Shown here piece after piece: positions 33,168 to 39,696 of a DNA stretch of 39,696 nucleotides (positions within the stretch are counted from its first letter, which is position 1; the number at the start of each line of letters is the position of its first letter). The notes beneath the pieces are model-generated. The model was not told the DNA's origin and did not search any database. It worked only from the letters and a program-made list of their open reading frames with translations. The translations under genes were made by a program, and so were the position numbers. The DNA is from Phycisphaerae bacterium (GTDB taxonomy: Bacteria; Planctomycetota; Phycisphaerae; Sedimentisphaerales; Anaerobacaceae), in NCBI GenBank assembly GCA_030608075.1, contig JAUWIU010000006.1, positions 1 to 39,696 on the forward strand, in the 5' to 3' direction.

Positions 33168-33387
33168 AATTCTATCTTAATAAAGCCGGACTGTAATGTA
33201 AAGCAAACAATTAAGTATAAATTAACTCACAAAAAGCCGCTTCTACCGCCGGCCGCCGCCTGCGCCGAACTCCGCTCATCAATAATCCATACCCGACAAA
33301 GCCCGACTCGGCAGCAGCCGAGAAGCCCCTGCCTAAGCCACGAGTTTTCGCGCCACTGCCGTAACCCGCCTTGTCCCGCAGCCTCGC

Positions 33388-34851
33388 CTAATCGATATTC
33401 ATTGTCATCAGAAACTCCGCGTTCGTGCGGCACTTGGCAAGACGGCTCTTGAGCAGTTCAATCCCTTCAATAACGTTCATATCGCTCAGCACTCTTCGCA
33501 GCCGGTACACAAGCTTAAGCTCCTTTTCATCCAGCAGCAGTTCCTCTTTTCTGGTGCCGCTTCGGCTGATGTCGATAGCAGGCCACGTCCTTCTGTCCAC
33601 AAGACGGCGGTCAAGGTGCAGTTCCATATTCCCGGTCGCCTTAAACTCCTCGAAGATAACCTCATCCATCTTTGAGCCGGTGTCAATTAACGCCGTCGCA
33701 AAGATAGTCAGTGAGCCGCCGTGCTCCACATTCCTTGCCGCCCCGAAAAATCTCTTCGGCATCTGCATCGCACCTGCATCAACGCCACCGGTCAGTATCT
33801 TGCCCGAATGCGGCATCTCCGTATTGTACGCCCGCGCAAGTCGCGTAATCGAGTCCAGCAGAATGATAACGTCTTGCCCATACTCCACCTGGCGCTTTGC
33901 CTTTTCAATCACAACCTCAGCCACCTGGCAGTGACGGGCGGCGGGCTCGTCAAAGGTCGAGCTTATAACCTCAACGTCATCGGCGGTCTTGCGCTCCATT
34001 TCAGTAACTTCCTCGGGACGTTCGTCAATCAGCAGCACAATCAGCTTTGCTTCCGGGTAGTTTGTACTGATGGCGTTTGCTATCTTCTGAAGCAGGACCG
34101 TCTTGCCCGTTCGAGGAGGAGCAACAATCAGACCACGCTGACCCATGCCTACCGGCGTTACCAAATCGATTATCCGCATGTTCAACTCTTCTGGCACGGT
34201 TTCCAGTATAAACCTTTCTTCCGGATGCAGCGGCGTCAGGTCGCTGAACACAGCTTTTTCTGCAAGGTTATTGGGCTCCTCATAGTTTATGGCCTCAACA
34301 CGCAAAAGGGCGAAATACTTTTCAGAGTCTTTCGGCGGCCTGATCTGCCCCGACACACTATTGCCCGTCCGAAGCCCAAACCGCCGGATTTGAGAAGGCG
34401 AAACATATATGTCGTCGGGAGACGACAGGTAGTTGTAATCCGGATTTCGCAAAAATCCGTACCCGTCAGGCAATACCTCCAGCACTCCTTCTCCGTACAT
34501 CAGGCCGCTTTGACGAATACGCTCTTTCAGAATCCGGAAAACCAAATCCTGCTTCTTAAGCGCGCTGTATTCTATGATATTCTCATTCTTGGCTACCTCG
34601 TGCAGCTCCTGCACCGTCATCTTCTGCAAATCCGTCAGATACAACTCGCCCTTCTTGATTCGCTCATACTTTGCATGTGTCGATTCTTCCTCGGCTTTCT
34701 TGGCCATCAGAGCTTCTTCAGCCTCGCTGAGCTGTTCCACCGTCGCTGTGGTCGTCTCCGCCGAGGCCTGCACTTCAGCCGACTCTTTTTTCCTTGGGGT
34801 TTTACGTCTCTTCGTCCTCGCCTTTTCAGTTTTTGCAGCCGCTTTAGCCAT
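33388..34851 (-). CDS. rho: transcription termination factor Rho
   Basis: Rho is the hexameric RNA helicase that ends untranslated transcripts. The 487-residue protein has a Lys/Ala/Glu-rich N-terminal extension (~75 residues), the Rho N-terminal helix bundle ('[20 protein letters not shown]'), an RNA-binding cold-shock-like domain ('[20 protein letters not shown]') and the ATPase: Walker A 'APPRTGKT', '[12 protein letters not shown]', Walker B '[17 protein letters not shown]', the Q-loop 'LTGGVDAGA' and the R-loop region '[12 protein letters not shown]'. GGAG lies 5 bases before the ATG. The N-terminal extension is longer than in E. coli (419 residues). Confidence 0.97.
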   Translation of the reverse strand: MAKAAAKTEKARTKRRKTPRKKESAEVQASAETTTATVEQLSEAEEALMAKKAEEESTHAKYERIKKGELYLTDLQKMTVQELHEVAKNENIIEYSALKKQDLVFRILKERIRQSGLMYGEGVLEVLPDGYGFLRNPDYNYLSSPDDIYVSPSQIRRFGLRTGNSVSGQIRPPKDSEKYFALLRVEAINYEEPNNLAEKAVFSDLTPLHPEERFILETVPEELNMRIIDLVTPVGMGQRGLIVAPPRTGKTVLLQKIANAISTNYPEAKLIVLLIDERPEEVTEMERKTADDVEVISSTFDEPAARHCQVAEVVIEKAKRQVEYGQDVIILLDSITRLARAYNTEMPHSGKILTGGVDAGAMQMPKRFFGAARNVEHGGSLTIFATALIDTGSKMDEVIFEEFKATGNMELHLDRRLVDRRTWPAIDISRSGTRKEELLLDEKELKLVYRLRRVLSDMNVIEGIELLKSRLAKCRTNAEFLMTMNID

Positions 34852-35028
34852 AATTACTCCTGTGAATACCTAAGGCAATTTGGTTTTTCTCTTCGCGGAA
34901 TACGCCGCCCGCTGGAATCTAATAGGATTTGAACCTTGAACAGCGGAAACAAACTTACTACACAATATATGTCAAAAAGGGGTATTGCCTGTACAAAAAA
35001 TCACGCAACCTGCGATAAACCCCGCTTA

Positions 35029-35649
35029 TCAGTTATCCACAATGTTAGAGAAGATATCAGCGACTTGCCTGGCCAATGCAGAAAAGCCAGAATTGTTGTC
35101 TATCACATTATCGGAAAGCCCGGCCTTATTGTCCAGAGAAATCTGAAAATTTTCCCGAATTTTTATTTTATCCTCGTTTTCCTTAAAAATCCACGTCTTT
35201 TTGCCTCTCTCGGCCCTCAGTTTTTCCTCACAATCAACGAAAATTAGCCTGTCGCACCTCTTGTCCCACCCGACTTCCACCAACAGCGGCATATCCAGAA
35301 CAATTGCCTTAACCTCACTTTGATGATTGTACAACTCTATCAGTTCCTCGGCCTTTCTCAGAACGGCAGGATGAATTATCTCATTAAGTACTGAGAGTTT
35401 TTCTTTATCGGCAAAAACGACCTCGCCAAGCTCTCCGCGGTCGAGCTTCCCCGCCGAGTCCAATACACTGCTGCCGAATGAGGTAACTATTATATCCTTA
35501 ACAGCCGGCTCGTCAAGCAGTTGGTGGGCAATTCTGTCGGCATCAATCACCTTGCAGCCCAGTTTGGCAAACTCTGCCGCCACAGCGCTCTTGCCGGAGC
35601 CGATACCGCCAAGGATACCTACAATTGTTTTTTTCCCAGGCTGGCTCAC
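35029..35649 (-). CDS. coaE: dephospho-CoA kinase
   Basis: CoaE catalyses the last step of coenzyme A synthesis. The 206-residue protein has the P-loop 'GGIGSGKSAVA', 'VIDADRIAHQLLD', 'EIIHPAV', 'AIVLDMPLLVEVGWDKRCD' and the C-terminal 'SDNVIDNNSG'. The GTG start at 35649 has only a weak ribosome site. It is upstream of rho on the same strand with a 177-base gap that contains a lone TTGACA but no convincing -10. Confidence 0.93.
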   Translation of the reverse strand: MSQPGKKTIVGILGGIGSGKSAVAAEFAKLGCKVIDADRIAHQLLDEPAVKDIIVTSFGSSVLDSAGKLDRGELGEVVFADKEKLSVLNEIIHPAVLRKAEELIELYNHQSEVKAIVLDMPLLVEVGWDKRCDRLIFVDCEEKLRAERGKKTWIFKENEDKIKIRENFQISLDNKAGLSDNVIDNNSGFSALARQVADIFSNIVDN

Positions 35650-35991
35650 AACGGAACATTAAACAATTTCTCACCAACAGTCAAGTCAACTTTGCATTCT
35701 AAGAGTCGGCGAGCACGAATTTCTCGAATACAAAAGTGCGCTCAGCTTTTATTGCCGTATTGTATATTATATTCGCAGAAACTCAGACGTGCCCACAGAA
35801 AATGTGTGGACCAAGAAAGACACAGGGTGGAAAGACCGAACAGTTGGCCAGTTATGTGACCAGAGCTTGGACGCCGATGTGTTTGTACTCGGCCTTTGCA
35901 GGTCCAGTATGCACTCAGTCGGGCCTTTTCTTCCGTTGCGACGACGTATCAGGAATAACAAGCGAAAGCCTCACCGTCTGCAAAACCAGCC
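35650..35991. other. 342-base intergenic region without a recognisable gene
   Basis: Reading frames on both strands here are short, lack ribosome sites and resemble nothing I know. A TTGACT followed by TTTAAT at poor spacing lies just upstream of coaE on the minus strand and could be its promoter. No hairpin of note was seen. Confidence 0.5.
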
Positions 35992-37785
35992 TCAGGTACC
36001 CGCTTCCGCTCCAATATATTCGCTGCACCCTTCCGGCAGGGCCTTCTGCAAACTCTTCATAAGGTACTTCTTCACCACCACATCCCAGCTCATATCCTTT
36101 GCGAGGTTGTAACCGCTTTCAATCATGCTTTCGATTTCGGACTCATTCTTTGCCAGCCGCGAGCATATCTGCATGGCCACCCTTTCGCTGACACTATGTT
36201 CTATCTCGTCACGCACCGACCTGTCAATCTGAAGCACGTCTTCGATGTCGGCAAAGTTGTGTCTCTCCAGACTCGTGTAGTCGGCAATAATAACGTTCTT
36301 GACGTCTTCTCCCCCGCTTATGTCACGCACAAGGCCAGCACATCCGCAAACACTGCTGACCACGCATATCCCGCCGAAGGTCAGCGCCTCCAACTGCGCA
36401 CTCCCGAACGGCTCATAAATACTCAATCCGAATTCCACGTCGCTTCCCCTGCGGATATCCATAAATTCCATATCTGCCGGCATCCTTCTGCCGCAGTGTT
36501 TCGCCTCAAATCCAAACTGGTTGATAAAAATGATTTTTATGTTGCGGCTTCGAGCGTTGAATTCCTGTATCGCCGTGTAGAAAGTGGCCTCGCCCCCGGA
36601 AAGGTCTGGCATACCTTCTCGATGCGCCACAGGCCAGTTATATGACGACTCCATTTTGCAAATATCGACGCTTCGCCGCTGTGAGACCTCCGTCGAAAGC
36701 AAAAACAGAACCCCGGTTTTGTCTTGAGCCCTGAACTCCCTTTCCACATGTTCGAGGATACGCAGGTCACGCCACAGTCCCTTACTCTGCACCAGTCTTG
36801 TCACGTGCGTAAAGACAAAATCAGGCCTGTAACCCAATAGCCTCTCACAATAAACTTGAAGTTTCCTTTTTGAGTGAAGCTTTTCGCCGACGCTGCTCTC
36901 GTATGCCGGTATGCCGTTGTAAACCGTGTCAATCCTCGTTGTTTGAAACCCCGGCGCCAGAAACCGCAGTTCGTCAACAATGTAATCACCCACCGCACAT
37001 ATCGCATCGCAGTAGCGTGAAGCCTCCACAAGAACGTGCTTGAAATACCAGCTCTGATTGCCAAATACTTCCGAGACACAAAGTTTCCTTTCCTGTCCCC
37101 GCTTCATTGCATTATAAAACATCGTGTCGTGGCCCGGATGTTTCTCCACAATACGCCGCATAGTTGCTACTTCGTGCGCATAAAAGGCCGTCCTCCAATT
37201 GCAACCGGCGTCCACGATAGCTGCCAATACTGTCGGCATCCCCATGAACTCGTGCGAAACAACGATTGTCTCCTCTCCACCGGCACCAATGGCCTTTAAG
37301 GCGGCAATCGCCGCCGGCGCAAGCCTCACATACTGCTCATATTCCCACAGGTTTTCGTAAAGGTCGCTGCGGATACCGAATTCCTCGAACAGTTGTTTCT
37401 TGAATTCATTTACCAGCCCATCCTCCATATGGCGTACATCAATCAGCAATACTTCCGGCGAACTCTTTACCCCTGTTTGCTCGTCGAGAAATCTTCGCCG
37501 GCCGTAGACGATACCGACGTTGTAGAAGTGCTCGATTTTTCGAAAGGCCGGGCCATACCCCGTGTTAATCATACCATCAATGGATGAATACAGAACTTCC
37601 CCGTCGTCACCCAGTCGGTCTGATACAGAGCCTTCAGTGGAAAACAATGGGCTTATCAGGATTGAGCGCTTAACAGCCTCAAGGTAGCTGTTGCACGTGA
37701 ACAGGCCCTGCAGCACAGCCCCGATGCCCCCGATTTTACCCACCGCTTCATGGGTAATGTGGGCAATTGTTATGTCTTTGTCCAT
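35992..37785 (-). CDS. glycogen/starch synthase-like glycosyltransferase
   Basis: The 597-residue protein resembles the GT5 glycogen synthases: an N-terminal 'VGKIGGIGAVLQGL' in place of the nucleotide-sugar-binding KTGGL, 'VVSHEFMGMPTVLAAIV', 'VYNGIP', 'THVTRLVQSKGLWRDLRIL' and the C-terminal E-X7-E-type motif in 'YEPFGSAQLEALTFGGICVV'. It is ~100 residues longer than bacterial GlgA and has insertions around 'AHREGMPDLSGGEATF'. It may make an alpha-glucan or another storage polymer from a nucleotide sugar. ATG 37785 has GGAGG about 9 bases upstream; a start 21 bases earlier lacks support. No other glycogen genes are nearby. Confidence 0.75.
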   Translation of the reverse strand: MDKDITIAHITHEAVGKIGGIGAVLQGLFTCNSYLEAVKRSILISPLFSTEGSVSDRLGDDGEVLYSSIDGMINTGYGPAFRKIEHFYNVGIVYGRRRFLDEQTGVKSSPEVLLIDVRHMEDGLVNEFKKQLFEEFGIRSDLYENLWEYEQYVRLAPAAIAALKAIGAGGEETIVVSHEFMGMPTVLAAIVDAGCNWRTAFYAHEVATMRRIVEKHPGHDTMFYNAMKRGQERKLCVSEVFGNQSWYFKHVLVEASRYCDAICAVGDYIVDELRFLAPGFQTTRIDTVYNGIPAYESSVGEKLHSKRKLQVYCERLLGYRPDFVFTHVTRLVQSKGLWRDLRILEHVEREFRAQDKTGVLFLLSTEVSQRRSVDICKMESSYNWPVAHREGMPDLSGGEATFYTAIQEFNARSRNIKIIFINQFGFEAKHCGRRMPADMEFMDIRRGSDVEFGLSIYEPFGSAQLEALTFGGICVVSSVCGCAGLVRDISGGEDVKNVIIADYTSLERHNFADIEDVLQIDRSVRDEIEHSVSERVAMQICSRLAKNESEIESMIESGYNLAKDMSWDVVVKKYLMKSLQKALPEGCSEYIGAEAGT

Positions 37786-37845
37786 AATAAATTTCCTCCC
37801 AGGCACTCTGCGGAACAGCCGTATTGCTCTGTTCTCTCTATGTAA

Positions 37846-37874
37846 AATATAGGAAGTACTTTTATTACAGCCAA
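37846..37874 (-). promoter_or_regulatory. promoter for the glycogen-synthase-like gene
   Basis: The minus strand has TTGGCT (37869-37874), a 17-base spacer and TATATT (37846-37851). The start would be near 37839, giving a leader of about 54 bases. The remaining 37875-37992 shows no gene. Confidence 0.55.
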
Positions 37875-37992
37875 ATTAGGGAGGAAACTCTGCGACCTGT
37901 TTTTCAGGAGGCCGAAAAAATCGCCGCGCAGTTACGATATGAGTGCTTTTTTAAGGACTGCTTTGCTGCTATTACCAATTTCTCTGTAAAAG

Positions 37993-38523
37993 TCAGTTCA
38001 TTCTTGCTCGCAGGTCTCTTATCAGGCCCGAAAGCACCTGTGAAGGAATGTCACCCAGTTCCGGCTCAAGTATTTCGCCGAAAGCAATCTTGTCGAGAAT
38101 ATCCACAGCTTTCTGTGCAAAGGGCACAATCAATTCTGCCGTTTGTTCCGCTGGTTCCAGTTTGCCGTTAGCCATCTCACGCAAATAGATAACTATGTTC
38201 TTCCTCAACTCCTCATCGCTTGTCCCGAATGCCGCGATTGGAACCTCATTTTCATCTGATTGAAGCTCACTTTCCCCTGACTCATACGGAGCATCTCGTT
38301 CAAGTAGTATGTCTTGTCTGACTTTGGCCGTCTCGGCCAACAGCTCTTCCTGCCTGGCCTGGTCTTCTTCATCTATCGGTGCAAGTTTCAGTTCTTCCCC
38401 TCTCTTCGCACCCGGCACATACACCTTGTTATGGCATGCCGGGCATTTGAGCCACTTGTCTCCGGCATCATCCGGCGCCTCTATCTTTCTGTTGCAGAAC
38501 TCGCAATGAAATACTATGCTCAT
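37993..38523 (-). CDS. zinc-ribbon protein of unknown function
   Basis: The 176-residue protein starts with a zinc ribbon: Cys7-X2-Cys10 and Cys27-X2-Cys30 in 'FHCEFCNRKIEAPDDAGDKW' and 'LKCPACHNKVYVPG', a pattern very common at the N-terminus of planctomycete proteins. The rest is acidic and helical ('DEEDQARQEELLAETAKVRQ') with no recognised domain or membrane segment. A GAGGTGG site precedes ATG 38523. It starts 26 bases after queF and is likely co-transcribed with it. Function unknown. Confidence 0.8.
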   Translation of the reverse strand: MSIVFHCEFCNRKIEAPDDAGDKWLKCPACHNKVYVPGAKRGEELKLAPIDEEDQARQEELLAETAKVRQDILLERDAPYESGESELQSDENEVPIAAFGTSDEELRKNIVIYLREMANGKLEPAEQTAELIVPFAQKAVDILDKIAFGEILEPELGDIPSQVLSGLIRDLRARMN

Positions 38524-38549
38524 TTTACCACCTCAAACAACACGTATTG

Positions 38550-38903
38550 TCATTTGCTTGGTTTATATTCGGCGACTACCTCCGTGGTTATCCCCCCCCG
38601 AGGCCTGAACCGCGACGTAACCTTCATCCACCGAGGCCTGCACGCTCGGCACAAATCATCCAGTACATCATTCGTCAGCGCCTCGTAAAAAATGCCCTTG
38701 TTGCGGAAGCTCTGCATGTAGAGCTTCAGACTCTTCAGCTCGATGCAAACCTTGTCCGGGCAATACTCGATAATGACCTCGCCGAAGTCAGGCTGACCCG
38801 TACGCGGACAGACGCTAGTAAATTCAGGACATCTGATTGTAACGCGGTACTCCCGCTCAGGATGAGGGTTGTCGAATAACTCAAATTCAGCCCTTTTCTC
38901 CAT
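38550..38903 (-). CDS. queF: NADPH-dependent 7-cyano-7-deazaguanine reductase
   Basis: QueF reduces preQ0 to preQ1 in queuosine synthesis. The 117-residue protein is the short single-domain type, with catalytic Cys32 and Asp39 in '[15 protein letters not shown]', the substrate-binding Glu in '[20 protein letters not shown]' and '[12 protein letters not shown]'. It is divergent from queC, sharing a 73-base promoter region. The other preQ0 enzymes (QueD, QueE, FolE) are not in this window. Confidence 0.95.
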   Translation of the reverse strand: MEKRAEFELFDNPHPEREYRVTIRCPEFTSVCPRTGQPDFGEVIIEYCPDKVCIELKSLKLYMQSFRNKGIFYEALTNDVLDDLCRACRPRWMKVTSRFRPRGGITTEVVAEYKPSK

Positions 38904-38935
38904 CTTGTTGAGCCTCGCAAAAAAACCGCCAAGTT

Positions 38936-38964
38936 AATATAATAAATGCTGATAACTTTGACAA
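38936..38964 (-). promoter_or_regulatory. promoter for queF (overlaps queC promoter region)
   Basis: On the minus strand TTGTCA (38959-38964), a 17-base spacer and TATATT (38936-38941) form a near-consensus promoter. On the plus strand a consensus TATAAT (38938-38943), without a good -35, is a candidate -10 for queC. The two cores overlap in the 73 bases between the genes. Confidence 0.6.
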
Positions 38965-38976
38965 GGCTGATGAAGA

Positions 38977-39687
38977 ATGTTGCAGAAAAATAAAAAAACC
39001 GTCGTCCTGCTGAGCGGCGGCCTTGATTCAGCCACAACTCTGGCTGTCGCCCGCAGCCGGGGCCTGCTTTGCTGCGCCATGACTTTTAGGTACGGCCAAC
39101 GGCATCGCTGCGAAATCGATGCCGCAAAAAAAATAGCTCGCTCTTTGGGCGCATTCGAACATCGTATAATCGATATCGATTTGGCTCCGTTCGGCGCCTC
39201 GGCCCTTACCGACCCAAAAATCAAAGTGCCAAAGGACACAAGCGATTTAGCCGGCCCAGAACGAATACCAACCACATACGTGCCCGCCCGCAACACCATA
39301 TTCCTAAGCTACGCCCTTGCCTGGGCCGAGGTCCTCGGCGCATCCGATATATTTATCGGCGTCAACTGCACCGACTACAGCGGCTACCCCGACTGCCGGC
39401 CCGAGTTCATTTCCGCTTTTCAAAAATTAGCCAACCTTGCCACCGCAGCCGCCGTCACAGGCAAGAGCAGATACCGCATCGTTGCCCCCATTATGAATAT
39501 GACAAAAGCGGAAATAATCCTTACAGGCACAAGGCTCGGCGTCGATTTTTCCCTGACGCACACCTGTTACGACCCCGACCCCGCCGGAAGAAGCTGCCGC
39601 AGATGCGACGCCTGCCGATTCAGATTAAAAGGATTTGCCGAAGCAGGACTGAAAGACCCTATTGAATATCAAACCGCCAAACAATAA
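38977..39687 (+). CDS. queC: 7-cyano-7-deazaguanine synthase
   Basis: QueC converts 7-carboxy-7-deazaguanine to preQ0 using ATP and ammonia. The 236-residue protein has the PP-loop '[17 protein letters not shown]', '[20 protein letters not shown]', '[20 protein letters not shown]', '[20 protein letters not shown]' and the zinc site of four cysteines in '[20 protein letters not shown]'. The complete gene ends 9 bases before the window edge. It is divergent from queF, which carries out the next step of the same pathway. Confidence 0.97.
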   Translation: MLQKNKKTVVLLSGGLDSATTLAVARSRGLLCCAMTFRYGQRHRCEIDAAKKIARSLGAFEHRIIDIDLAPFGASALTDPKIKVPKDTSDLAGPERIPTTYVPARNTIFLSYALAWAEVLGASDIFIGVNCTDYSGYPDCRPEFISAFQKLANLATAAAVTGKSRYRIVAPIMNMTKAEIILTGTRLGVDFSLTHTCYDPDPAGRSCRRCDACRFRLKGFAEAGLKDPIEYQTAKQ

Positions 39688-39696
39688 ATAACGCGC

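Noticed and set aside
33168-33387. Small minus-strand frame (68 codons) after rho
   Set aside because: It overlaps the rho 3' end in another frame, and the composition is low in hydrophobic core residues with no ribosome site.
33721-34932. Long open frame on the plus strand opposite rho (about 400 codons)
   Set aside because: It is antisense to a certain rho gene, has no family features and reflects codon bias of the real strand.
34925-34935. T-loop-like GGTTCAAATCC on the minus strand upstream of rho
   Set aside because: The flanking bases do not form a proper T stem, and no anticodon or acceptor arm could be found, so it is not a tRNA.
35736-36112. Overlapping short frames on both strands between coaE and the glycogen-synthase-like gene
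   Set aside because: No ribosome sites, no domain features, and several run into the neighbouring gene on the opposite strand.
38904-38976. preQ1 riboswitch before queF or queC
   Set aside because: The leaders are too short and I could not find the preQ1 hairpin with its A-rich tail.

Overview
The window is a dense bacterial chromosomal segment of roughly even base composition, carrying mostly housekeeping genes: rpmA, obgE, coaX, an mnmE-like gene, mutS, mutL, gpmI, lspA, valS, rho, coaE, queF and queC. Several features point to Planctomycetota, probably the Phycisphaerae/Sedimentisphaerales branch: TPR-rich secreted proteins, LamG-type secreted proteins, a planctomycete-style zinc-ribbon protein and a YtrA-type GntR/ABC operon with long permeases. 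This placement is inferred from gene style; there is no rRNA gene here to confirm it.

Layout. Positions 1-3337 hold two tandem paralogous proteins of a family I do not recognise; the first carries a LamG domain. Positions 3417-7240 hold a small unknown gene, a DUF167 gene, a MATE exporter and a transglutaminase-like/TPR protein. Positions 7396-13615 hold rpmA with its terminator, a small unknown gene, and a tightly packed obgE-coaX-mnmE-like-mutS run. In this run mutS is broken by a one-base frameshift between Walker A and Walker B, and the MnmE-like GTPase lacks the usual C-terminal Cys motif. Positions 13645-14682 are an accessory island: a HepT/MntA toxin-antitoxin pair on the minus strand, bracketed by two diverged copies of one gene remnant. 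Positions 14803-19015 are a GntR-regulated ABC transporter operon whose last permease is fused to a beta-propeller-like domain.

From 19047 to 27597 everything is on the minus strand: a multi-pass membrane protein, yacG, a DksA-like protein missing half of its zinc cysteines, then gpmI-mutL-btuF-btuC-btuD-like genes, where mutL overlaps the binding-protein gene by one base. A divergent promoter pair at 27687-27793 separates gpmI from a plus-strand TPR protein plus lspA. From 29557 to 38903 the minus strand resumes with a bifunctional nuclease, valS, rho, coaE, a glycogen-synthase-like enzyme, a zinc-ribbon protein and queF. The window closes with queC, divergent from queF across a 73-base promoter region.

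Functional threads. These are mismatch repair (mutS, mutL), CoA synthesis (coaX first step, coaE last step), queuosine/preQ1 synthesis (queC, queF), translation (rpmA, obgE, mnmE-like, valS), and corrinoid or iron-chelate uptake (btuFCD-like). No CRISPR array, tRNA, rRNA or complete insertion sequence was seen. The items most worth checking are the mutS frameshift, the MnmE-like protein without its C-terminal Cys, the permease-propeller fusion, the repeat-bracketed toxin-antitoxin pair and the tandem unknown family at the left edge.
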